Assembly (NCBI RefSeq): GCF_030413595.1
Contig: NZ_CP129238.1
Span: 1,922,001-1,986,000 of the forward strand
Length of the DNA stretch: 64,000 nucleotides
Direction of reading: 5' to 3'
Source of the DNA: Planococcus liqunii
GTDB taxonomy: Bacteria; Bacillota; Bacilli; Bacillales_A; Planococcaceae
This document shows, one piece after another, positions 8,591 through 15,558 of this stretch. The notes under the pieces were generated by a model, which was not told the DNA's origin, searched no databases, and was given only the letters and a program-made list of their open reading frames with translations. How positions within the stretch are numbered: the stretch's first letter is position 1; the number at the start of each line of letters is the position of its first letter. The position numbers and the translations under genes were made by a program.

Positions 8591-8626
8591 AGTTTCCTTT
8601 AAGATAGAATGTTTCCTTTGTGAAAC
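8591..8626 (-). promoter_or_regulatory. Candidate MntR operator region of mntH
   Basis: Two AGTTTCCTTT/TGTTTCCTTT blocks lie 20 bases apart, and the second is part of a palindrome GTTTCCTTTGTGAAAC (8611-8626). MntR, the manganese-responsive repressor of mntH in Bacillales, binds AT-rich dyads of the type TTTGCCTTAAGGAAAC. The position 40-75 bases before the mntH start fits a repressor site. The assignment rests on similarity and location only. Confidence 0.45.
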
Positions 8627-8716
8627 TATATGATGAATCAATGAAAAAAGCAATTAAAAAAACTGATTTATTAGAATTTTTAAAGGGTTTTTTTGAGTTA
8701 TATATGAGGCCTTATA

Positions 8717-8771
8717 GCAAGGTACTGTCCAATTAGTCTATTATTCGACTTATTGGACAGCACCTTGCTTC
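8717..8771. repeat. Long inverted repeat, possible terminator
   Basis: AGCAAGGTACTGTCCAATTAG pairs, with two mismatches, with CTTATTGGACAGCACCTTGCT around an 11-base loop. The stem of about 20 pairs is unusually long and is not followed by a proper T run. It is next to a second hairpin that does look like a terminator. Confidence 0.5.
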
Positions 8772-8835
8772 TATTAAAGGGTGTGGTAATACGATTGCTC
8801 ATGTTTCTGTATCCCTGCGCTAGCTTCGTCGCAAA

Positions 8836-8876
8836 GGAGGCGTCCATATTACTTTTGGGGCACCTCCTTTTTTGTT
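8836..8876 (+). terminator. Rho-independent terminator
   Basis: AAAGGAGG pairs with CCTCCTTT across a 21-base loop and is followed by TTTTGTT. No intact plus-strand gene precedes it, so with the neighbouring long hairpin it may be all that is left of a removed gene. The rest of the 8554-9102 gap has no gene. Confidence 0.55.
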
Positions 8877-9102
8877 CATTGAAGTGTATTTTTCCGAATG
8901 GTTAAATTTCCAAAATTATCTAGCTATTGATTTGAGTTCTGAGTATATTGAATATAAGAATCCTATTCCGTGATTTGAAAAATGAAAAACCACTACAAAA
9001 TTTGAAGCGAAGTTTTGAAACAACGACGTGGATTTTTATGTAAGGGGTATACAATTCAGCTAAATCCGGTAATCTTAATAAATTTGGAAGAGGGATTGGA
9101 TA

Positions 9103-9540
9103 ATGAAATGGAAAAGCTTTATCAAAAATGTATCAAGCGATTATCACTTTACTCATCCCGCGACTTTTAAGGATATGCGTGTAATCAAGGAAAAACTGAA
9201 TGTAAACTTACCGAAAGAGTTAGAAGACTTACTGCGTGAAACAAATGGAGTGTACGATCAATTCGATTGCCATTTCATCTGGCCAATCCATAAAATTATC
9301 GAAGAAAACCTCTATTATAGAGGTTGGGAAGATTTTAAAGACATCTATATGCCGTTTGATCATCTCCTATTTTTTTCAGATGCTGGAAACGGGGATTTAT
9401 TTGGTTATGCTATTTTGAATGGACATATCCATCATGAAGACATCTATGTCTGGAAACATGAAGATGACAGTCGAACTTGGATTGCTTCCTCTTTGAAAGA
9501 GTTTATAGAGGGATGGCTTGCTGGGAAAATTTCTGTTTAA
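9103..9540 (+). CDS. SMI1/KNR4 (SUKH) family protein
   Basis: The 145-residue product has the SUKH fold signature: an N-terminal helix that leads to LPKELEDLLRETNGVY, then LLFFSDAGNGDLFGYAI, and IYVWKHEDDSRTWIASSLKEFIEGWL at the end. SUKH proteins are best known as immunity proteins that bind and neutralise secreted polymorphic toxins. No toxin gene is adjacent, so this is an orphan immunity protein or a housekeeping member. AAGAGGGATTGGATA precedes the ATG. It heads an AT-rich block of small unknown genes extending to 12.6 kb on the same strand. Confidence 0.85.
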   Translation: MKWKSFIKNVSSDYHFTHPATFKDMRVIKEKLNVNLPKELEDLLRETNGVYDQFDCHFIWPIHKIIEENLYYRGWEDFKDIYMPFDHLLFFSDAGNGDLFGYAILNGHIHHEDIYVWKHEDDSRTWIASSLKEFIEGWLAGKISV

Positions 9541-9597
9541 AAAAAGCTTTAAGGTTAGAGGAAAAAAAGCCCTGAACGAAAATAACCGCTTTTGGCT

Positions 9598-9699
9598 AGC
9601 GTTCAGCAGCTGCAAACCGCCTTGGACGAATTGAAAAAAGCCCTGGCAAAATCCAAGTGGAAGTGTTGGCTTAAAGACGGGGATTTGAATGTAACTTAA
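9598..9699 (+). pseudogene. Coiled-coil gene fragment
   Basis: After the SUKH stop codon one frame reads VQQLQTALDELKKALAKSK, then WKCWLKDGDLNVT and a stop. The heptad pattern suggests a piece of a coiled-coil region. There is no start or ribosome binding site. LXG-type toxins and their small helpers often carry such coiled coils next to SUKH genes, so it might be the trace of the lost toxin locus, but the fragment is too short to say. Confidence 0.3.
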
Positions 9700-9729
9700 G
9701 TAAAGTTAAGTTACATTCATTTTTTAATA
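9687..9729 (+). terminator. Rho-independent terminator
   Basis: GAATGTAACTTAA and GTTAAGTTACATTC (12 paired bases) surround a short loop, with ATTTTTTAAT after it. It ends the SUKH transcript and separates it from the lipoprotein gene. Confidence 0.8.
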
Positions 9730-9800
9730 TACTGCCTTTTCTTAAAGTGAGGTAAAATGAATTGTTAGAAAAAAGTGCCAAAACGAAGAGGGGAAGGATA

Positions 9801-10175
9801 TTGAAAAAATTACTCGCAATCGTCCTAATTTCTTGGTTGCTGTCCGCGTGTAATTTATTTAATGCTTCACCAAGCATTGAAAAGTTAGAAAAAGCGCCGG
9901 AAAATGTTCAAGAACTATTGGATCCAGCTGCTCCTCTCCAATCTGTAAATGAGGATGGAGAAATGACCTATATTATTTACCAGACAACAGATGAAGTAAC
10001 TGCTTCTCTTGAAAAACATGGAGACAAATTGAACGTGAAATTAAAATCTGTACCTAAAGATGGCGACGAAATTAAAAAACAGGTATTCAAGTTGAAAGTA
10101 GATAAGGATACAGAAATGATAGACATACTCATAAACGGTAAATCAACTCCCATTAGCATAATTACTGGTTCCTAA
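9801..10175 (+). CDS. Small putative lipoprotein
   Basis: From a TTG at 9801, preceded by GAGGGGAAGGATA, the product of 124 residues begins MKKLLAIVLISWLLSACN, a typical lipoprotein signal peptide with lipobox LSAC. The mature part is rich in Lys, Asp and Glu and looks soluble, with two or three beta-strand-like stretches (MTYIIYQTTDEV, FKLKVDKDTEMIDIL). An earlier start at 9762 would put an unlikely charged extension ahead of the signal peptide. I do not recognise the family. It should be anchored on the outer face of the cell membrane. Confidence 0.7.
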   Translation: MKKLLAIVLISWLLSACNLFNASPSIEKLEKAPENVQELLDPAAPLQSVNEDGEMTYIIYQTTDEVTASLEKHGDKLNVKLKSVPKDGDEIKKQVFKLKVDKDTEMIDILINGKSTPISIITGS

Positions 10176-10474
10176 AAACTTAATTTTTAAGAGAAGTGAA
10201 TGTGCCTTATTGTGAAGTAAGTTATATCCACAATACCTGCAGCGCAGACTTCATAAATGATTTTAAAGTTGCCAAAAAATCATACATTCCAACGCTTATC
10301 CTAATTTATTAATACTCCATTGTATAAAATGAAATTGGTTAGACACCAACATCTATTTGAAACTGCAACCAAAGGAAATTAATAAAGCTGCAAAGAAATT
10401 CCATTTACTATCCTGGTGTTTGCAAATCTATGTTAGTGCGGAACTGAATATAGACTGGGAGGAAATAAAAGGTC
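10176..10474. other. Intergenic region, nothing supported
   Basis: Almost 300 bases of AT-rich sequence contain no convincing gene, hairpin or promoter. Confidence 0.4.
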
Positions 10475-10849
10475 GTGAAAAGTTTACCTGCTGAATATGA
10501 ATTAGTGGCCTTGTTCGAATGCGAACCGGTCTTGCGTGATACCCAAACAAAAAACCTGCCTTTTTACTATAACCAGGCTGCGTATCGGTTTTCAAATGAC
10601 GAAGAAGCCTTTCTGGTAATTCTCGAGCCCGCATATGGAGAAGTTAAAATGCAAGTGAACCAGAAATCGACAAACAGGCTGATTTCCCGCCTTGATTTGA
10701 AAAGGGTGGATACGCTTGAAATTAAAGCGGATTTTAAAAATCTATCTAGTATTTTGCTGACCTTGGCTAGTGATGAAACCTTTCAAACCTTAGAGATTCA
10801 ATTTAAGCCGAATTTCAAATTAATTCTTCAAGACCATCTGGAATACTGA
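10475..10849 (+). CDS. Hypothetical protein, 124 residues
   Basis: The product starts from GTG with GGGAGG 12 bases upstream and AAAGG nearer. It has no signal peptide or membrane helix. Mixed strands and helices are likely (YELVALFECEP, EEAFLVILEPAYGEVKMQV, FQTLEIQFKPNFKLIL), giving the look of a small cytosolic alpha/beta protein. I do not recognise it. Its placement in a row of small same-strand genes after a SUKH gene is the only context. Confidence 0.6.
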   Translation: MKSLPAEYELVALFECEPVLRDTQTKNLPFYYNQAAYRFSNDEEAFLVILEPAYGEVKMQVNQKSTNRLISRLDLKRVDTLEIKADFKNLSSILLTLASDETFQTLEIQFKPNFKLILQDHLEY

Positions 10850-10972
10850 TGTTCCAAAAGAAAGCCAGACAGTCATTTGAGTGTCATTAAATGAAGACGG
10901 ATTGCTTCTGATGTACAAGAAAAGCTGCAAACCATTACAGCTATCTATTAGAGTGAAGAAGGGAATGATTTG

Positions 10973-11308
10973 ATGACCTGGTTTAGTTCTGGTGTGCTGT
11001 TGATTTTTATCAGCTCATTTGCATTTGGGTTGATTGGACAACTCCGCTATTCTGCTTGGCTAAAACGAACGGTTTTGCCAAACAATGAATTTGACAAAAG
11101 ATTGCTTCGCGGAAATGATTTATACAGTTTTTCGTTTGCCGGTTTCATGGTTTTTGTTTTGGTAAATGCTTTAGTGTTTTGGGGAATTCTTCCCCGAACG
11201 GAAGGCGCGGGCAACGCAGCCAGTCTGATTGCTATGTTATTTCTTTCGTTAATGGCTGTTTCCAAATTCGTATTGATTCCTAAGAAGGAGAAGAACTTCC
11301 TGTTGTGA
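10973..11308 (+). CDS. Small membrane protein, three predicted helices
   Basis: The 111-residue product has hydrophobic stretches at its start (SSGVLLIFISSFAFGLIG), middle (AGFMVFVLVNALVFWGIL) and end (AASLIAMLFLSLMAVSKFVL), with a basic loop between the first two. The ATG at 10973 is chosen over the TTG just before it, with AAGAAGGGAATG upstream. No family is recognised. The pattern suits a small integral membrane protein. Confidence 0.6.
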   Translation: MTWFSSGVLLIFISSFAFGLIGQLRYSAWLKRTVLPNNEFDKRLLRGNDLYSFSFAGFMVFVLVNALVFWGILPRTEGAGNAASLIAMLFLSLMAVSKFVLIPKKEKNFLL

Positions 11309-11420
11309 ATGGAATTCAATTGTGATTAGGTTCATTGCAGAAGATGATTTTCAAGTTAACCGATCTTAAGCGATAGGGTAAAATCAAGTGCCAAACCAAA
11401 ACGAAAACGGTGAATTTAAT

Positions 11421-11993
11421 ATGGAATCAACCCAAAAATTTATAATTAATATCGAAAACCAGGAATGGCTTTATGACAATGAGGAAGAAGATTTATGTTC
11501 CCACGGAGAAATCCACTTAAGTGTTAACAGAACTATCATTACCCAATCCGGAATAAAAGAAGAATGGGGAATCAGTGAATCCGCTTTGGCTTTATTGCGT
11601 ACCATTGATAACGATTATGTGTGCCATCCCAATGATAAGGAAGGGTTAATCCTCCATGGATGCGGAGCGATTTTGATGATGGGCTGTCCGATTTCCATCC
11701 ATTGGACAGTGGAGCATTCAGGGGATCAAGTCCTTTTATCGGATTTTGTGAAAATCATAACAACCGATCCTGAAACAGGAAGTGTTTATTACCCGGGGCT
11801 ACATGCAGCTCTGAATAAAAATGAGTATAAAAAGCAAATTGTCCAATTCGCTGTACAAGTGAAGAACTTCTTTGATGCGTCAAAAGAAAAACGGATTACT
11901 GACGATTATGACCGTGAAACCTATCAAGAATTCTGGGATGAATTCAATCAGCTATTGGAAAATAATTTACTTGATCCAATCGGCGAGTTGTAA
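11421..11993 (+). CDS. Hypothetical protein, about 190 residues
   Basis: The acidic, soluble product contains LLRTIDNDYVCHPNDKEG and LILHGCGAILMMGCPISIHW, followed by charged helices at the end (ETYQEFWDEFNQLLENN). No signal or membrane helix is present. GTG at 11388 would give 201 residues, but the ATG at 11421 has GGTGA at a better distance; the choice is uncertain. I do not recognise the family. Three Cys in the central part could bind metal, which is speculative. Confidence 0.6.
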   Translation: MESTQKFIINIENQEWLYDNEEEDLCSHGEIHLSVNRTIITQSGIKEEWGISESALALLRTIDNDYVCHPNDKEGLILHGCGAILMMGCPISIHWTVEHSGDQVLLSDFVKIITTDPETGSVYYPGLHAALNKNEYKKQIVQFAVQVKNFFDASKEKRITDDYDRETYQEFWDEFNQLLENNLLDPIGEL

Positions 11994-12030
11994 ATGAAGA
12001 TTTCTTTCAAAATCTCCTGGGAAGCAAAAT

Positions 12031-12564
12031 ATGCGGACGATTGTGCGAAATTCTTTCTCGGAAAAAAGTGTTGAATCCATGAAGAAGATTAATAAAAACT
12101 TTGCAGAAAGAGCTTTGAAAAAACGCCTTATTGGAAGCCAATTGGATGGCTTGCAATTTGGCGCTGGCTACGGGACAGTACGTATCTGCTTTGCCCATTA
12201 TTCTGAGAAAGAACCAGATACGCTGTGGTTGAACATTGAGGTAAGAAAAATAGCGATTATTGCTAGTCAAGATCGATTGAAGTCAATCTCCACAGAACAG
12301 TTGTCAGAGCTGAGTGAGGAAGATCTGTTGCCATTGCTGCTGAGACATCGGAGAGAAAGAGTGAACGATGTTTGGCTAGGAGAAGATTCCCCGCATTTGT
12401 ATCTTTCTTTTGAGTCCGGGAGAGTCTTGTTTATAAATGAGCAAGATGATGATTACGAATGCTGGCAGGTCGGAGATCAGTTTGGGTATGGGGATGGTGA
12501 CTGGTTGATTGTAGCTGTCCCTGGAAATGAAATCGCTATTTGGAGTCCGGAAGAGTTTAAATGA
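12031..12564 (+). CDS. Hypothetical protein, 177 residues
   Basis: The product starts with a basic helical part (residues 1-35), followed by what look like beta strands: GTVRICFAHYSEKEP, TLWLNIEVRKIAIIA, HLYLSFESGRVLFI and DWLIVAVPGNEIAIW. It has no signal peptide. TGGGAAG lies ten bases ahead of the ATG; an internal ATG at 12079 is an alternative. The strand-rich build and place at the end of the island would suit an immunity-like or sensor protein, but the family is unknown to me. Confidence 0.6.
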   Translation: MRTIVRNSFSEKSVESMKKINKNFAERALKKRLIGSQLDGLQFGAGYGTVRICFAHYSEKEPDTLWLNIEVRKIAIIASQDRLKSISTEQLSELSEEDLLPLLLRHRRERVNDVWLGEDSPHLYLSFESGRVLFINEQDDDYECWQVGDQFGYGDGDWLIVAVPGNEIAIWSPEEFK

Positions 12565-12696
12565 AAGTGGTTAGGAAAAGATTAAATTTAAATATTGAGC
12601 AAATCTAACCTCGCTCGAATAAAAATCCATTTTTAAATGCCCTCATGAATGGCCGGAACTTAAAGGAGAGATGAGTTCATAAATTATAGCTTATCG

Positions 12697-12730
12697 CAGA
12701 AAAGGAACTTTACACAAAGTTCCTTTTTTT
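12697..12730 (+). terminator. Rho-independent terminator
   Basis: AAAAGGAACTTT-ACAC-AAAGTTCCTTTT with a T run closes the small-gene island. The rest of the gap up to 12870 holds only the next gene's ribosome binding site. Confidence 0.85.
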
Positions 12731-12870
12731 AGTCCGCAGAGGAATACTTTTAGAGATAGTCCCCTAACTGCACCCGGTTTTTTGTAAAAGGAAGGACTTT
12801 GCAACTTTTAACTAGAATGCTTTAGGAAGACAATCAGACAGAAATTATATATGTACAAGGAGGTAAGACT

Positions 12871-13323
12871 ATGGAGAATAACAAATTGCTCCGAATGGAT
12901 AATGTCGGCATCGTGGTAGAATCGCTGAATGACGCCATCTCATTCTTTGAGGAGATTGGCTTGAAGCTTGAAGGGCGATCCATTATTGAAGGGGAATGGG
13001 CAGGCCGCGTAACCGGATTGAATTCACAGCGTGTCGAAATTGCGATGATGGTTACTCCGGATGGCCACAGCCGGCTTGAACTGTCGCGATTTCTCACCCC
13101 GCCGACGATCTCAGACCACCGGAGCTCTCCTGTCAATGCCCTCGGCTATTTGCGCGTCATGTTCACCGTTGAAGACATTGACGAACTGGTAGCACGGCTC
13201 ATCAAGCACGGTGCGCAGCTCGTTGGTGAAATCGTTCAGTATGAGGATTCTTACCGGCTTTGCTACATTCGTGGACCCGAAGGGCTTTTAATCGGTTTGG
13301 CGGAACAACTCGGTAACCAATAA
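12871..13323 (+). CDS. VOC family (glyoxalase/dioxygenase-like) protein
   Basis: The 150-residue product has two beta-alpha-beta-beta-beta halves of the vicinal oxygen chelate fold: LLRMDNVGIVVESLNDAISF at the start and LGYLRVMFTVEDIDELVARL in the middle, ending YRLCYIRGPEGLLIGLAEQL. The likely metal ligands are His of HSRLEL, and Glu of GPEGLLIGLAE. Members act on small electrophiles, antibiotics or aromatic rings; the substrate is not evident. AAGGAGGTAAGACT precedes the ATG. Confidence 0.85.
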   Translation: MENNKLLRMDNVGIVVESLNDAISFFEEIGLKLEGRSIIEGEWAGRVTGLNSQRVEIAMMVTPDGHSRLELSRFLTPPTISDHRSSPVNALGYLRVMFTVEDIDELVARLIKHGAQLVGEIVQYEDSYRLCYIRGPEGLLIGLAEQLGNQ

Positions 13324-13481
13324 GAAATAATCTATCATAACATGACCTGAAAAAATCTTTTGAATTTCTTTGTATGCCTTATAACCTTTCCCGAATGTTC
13401 ATGAAAGAAATGCCGGTAAAGTTCGGCTGCCTGAAGATAAGAGAAGGGATTGCATAACTAAATATGAGAGGATGAACAATA

Positions 13482-14120
13482 ATGAAAATCGCTCCAACAT
13501 TCCCAAACACCCTAAAGACCGTAGAAGAACTGCGGGAAATCACCGGCCAGCCGAGCGAATTGGTGAACAATAAAGTCATTTCCTATTTGGATGAGCATTG
13601 TATAGGTTTTATCGCCAAATCTCCTTTTCTCACGATTTCTACAGCGGATGCCTCCGGCAGGTGCGACGTCTCCCCGCGTGGAGACGATGCCGGGTTTGTC
13701 TATGTGCTGAATGAAAAACAATTGATCATCCCTGAACGTCCTGGAAACAAACGAATGGATTCGATGCGGAACATTTTAGCGAATCCGAATATCGGGTTGC
13801 TGTTCCTGATCCCGGGGCTTGGTGAGACTTTGCGGGTGAACGGAAAAGCCAGCGTCATCCAGGACGAAGAATTGCTGGAGAAAATGGCGGTGCATGGCAA
13901 AAGGCCCCTTCTTGGAATCGGCGTGGACGTAGAGGAATGCTTTATTCATTGCGCCAAGGCATTCCGGCGTTCGGGACTTTGGCATCCTGAGAGCTGGGCA
14001 GATAAAGAGGAACTTCCAAAAGGCGCGAAAATCCTGGCAGCCCATGCGAAGTTGCCTAAAATCGACGAAGAAGCCGTGGGTAAAATCTTGGAGAAAAGTT
14101 ACCGGGAAACGCTGTACTGA
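13482..14120 (+). CDS. Pyridoxamine 5'-phosphate oxidase family, FMN-binding protein
   Basis: The 212-residue product has the split-barrel FMN fold: FLTISTADASGRCDVSPRGDDAGFV (here described by its ends) at about residues 50-75, then a strand with ELLIIPERPGN-like sequence and PNIGLLFLIPGLGETLRVNG. It ends with CFIHCAKAFRRSGLWHPESW, a C-terminal segment typical of the MSMEG_1061-like subgroup. These proteins use FMN or F420 for redox reactions; the substrate is unknown. AGAGGATGAACAAT precedes the ATG. It may be co-transcribed with the VOC gene 158 bases upstream. Confidence 0.85.
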   Translation: MKIAPTFPNTLKTVEELREITGQPSELVNNKVISYLDEHCIGFIAKSPFLTISTADASGRCDVSPRGDDAGFVYVLNEKQLIIPERPGNKRMDSMRNILANPNIGLLFLIPGLGETLRVNGKASVIQDEELLEKMAVHGKRPLLGIGVDVEECFIHCAKAFRRSGLWHPESWADKEELPKGAKILAAHAKLPKIDEEAVGKILEKSYRETLY

Positions 14121-14410
14121 AATGCTTGTAGCAAGGAAACATCCGCCATGTCCAAGGGTCGACTGAAAAAGTGTGAATCCCTTGTTTGGAAAGAAGGCTG
14201 TGTTCTTTTAAAGCTTCCTTAAAACAATAGTGAAGAGGATAAGCAGAGTATGATAAAATGTATTTAATAATGGAAAAAGTGTGGTTATATTCTGATACAT
14301 ACGGATTAATCAGAAGAAAGCAAATAGTTTATATTTAACGGGCGTAGGAGTTTTGCCGAATCGCCCTGCATATAGATCAATACGTGTTACAGATGAGAGG
14401 GGCTAGTTAT

Positions 14411-14866
14411 ATGTTGGGTGACAAGAACGAAGATTTGTTTTCGGAAAAACCGAGAGAGAAACGCAGGCTTGGCGAACCGACCGCTGCGTTTAAAGGAGCA
14501 GCTTGGGGAGCCTTGCTGATTGGGACAGCGAGTTATTTAATCGGGTTGTACAATGCGGCGATGGAATTGAATGAAAAAGGCTATTATATTGCATTATTGA
14601 TCCTCGGGCTCTATTCCGCCGTTTCGCTCCAAAAAGCAGTCAGAGACCGCGACGAAGGAATCCGGGTCACGAACCTGTATTACGGCATCAGCTGGTTTGC
14701 CTTGATTGCGGCAATTGCGCTTATGGCCATCGGACTGTTTAACGCAGGCAGCATCATTTTAAGCGAAAAAGGGTTTTACGGCATCTCGTTCGTCTTGAGC
14801 TTGTTCGCCGTGGTCACTGTACAAAAAAACGTCCGGGATACGGAAGAAGCGAACCAGGACAAGTAA
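14411..14866 (+). CDS. YiaA/YiaB-type inner membrane protein
   Basis: The 151-residue product has four predicted membrane helices in two pairs; each pair ends with a similar cytosolic motif (LQKAVRDRDEG and VQKNVRDTEEA), the hallmark of the yiaA/B two-helix domain repeated twice. A cytosolic N-terminus of about 35 residues is charged. ATG at 14411 is chosen because GAGAGGGG lies before it; GTG at 14384 would add nine residues without a ribosome binding site. The function of the family is not established. Confidence 0.85.
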   Translation: MLGDKNEDLFSEKPREKRRLGEPTAAFKGAAWGALLIGTASYLIGLYNAAMELNEKGYYIALLILGLYSAVSLQKAVRDRDEGIRVTNLYYGISWFALIAAIALMAIGLFNAGSIILSEKGFYGISFVLSLFAVVTVQKNVRDTEEANQDK

Positions 14867-14878
14867 ATCAGTAAAAAA

Positions 14879-14914
14879 CAAACGCCTAACCCTTTTCCGG
14901 TTAGGCGTTTTGTA
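14879..14914 (+). terminator. Rho-independent terminator
   Basis: AACGCCTAACC-CTTTT-CGGTTAGGCGTT followed by TTGTATT lies 13 bases after the yiaAB-type gene. Confidence 0.9.
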
Positions 14915-15015
14915 TTGTCTTCATATTCTCGAGAAGTTATTTGTGAAATATGATAAATTCTTTAAGAGACGAGCTGGAAAACTTTATTCAAACAAAAACG
15001 ATAAGGAGTGGGAAT

Positions 15016-15309
15016 ATGCCGGACATTAAGCGGATCAGCGAAGAGGACCAAGCCGGATTGCCAAAATTCCAAAACCAGGAAGAAGCGATTGGTTATTTTG
15101 AGAAAACATACGGGGAGAAATTTGTCTTTGAAGAGTCGATCGAGACAGAACAAGGAAATTGTCTCTTCTATCGCTTAATTACAGACGAAGAAGCTTATAT
15201 TAAAGGCATTACGGAATTGAATGCGAATGGCCATGTGGGCTTGGCATTTATGGACAGCTACCAGCCCGTTCAAATCAGGGAAAACGGCGACATTCAGATA
15301 GCCCATTGA
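15016..15309 (+). CDS. Hypothetical protein, 97 residues
   Basis: The product is soluble and acidic, starting MPDIKRISEEDQAGLPKF and containing EEAIGYFEKTYGEKFVFEES; the second half has strands with IKGITELNANGHVGLAF and YQPVQIRENGDIQI. ATG at 15016 has AAGGAGTGGGAAT before it; the in-frame ATG at 14950 has none and would add 22 residues. I do not recognise a family. Confidence 0.7.
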   Translation: MPDIKRISEEDQAGLPKFQNQEEAIGYFEKTYGEKFVFEESIETEQGNCLFYRLITDEEAYIKGITELNANGHVGLAFMDSYQPVQIRENGDIQIAH

Positions 15310-15372
15310 AAACTTCTTTCTTCATCGGCACACCCGGAAGATTTTGCATTCTTTTATGAACCAACCATAATT

Positions 15373-15408
15373 AGTTCCCGGCGGTTTCCGCCAGGAACTT
15401 TTTGTTTT
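15373..15408 (+). terminator. Rho-independent terminator
   Basis: AGTTCCCGGCGG-TTT-CCGCCAGGAACT with TTTTGTTTTT after it ends the preceding small gene. Confidence 0.9.
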
Positions 15409-15558
15409 TATGCGTTGGAAAATCCGTTTGGAACTAAGAAAGAAAGCAGGGAATAATCCACCTTTCAATAATTCAGAAAAATCTGTTGCACCCTATAATT
15501 TTCCAACATATAATTAAGAAACTGCAAAAAAAGCAGGGGGATAAGGGAGAGAAAAAGA

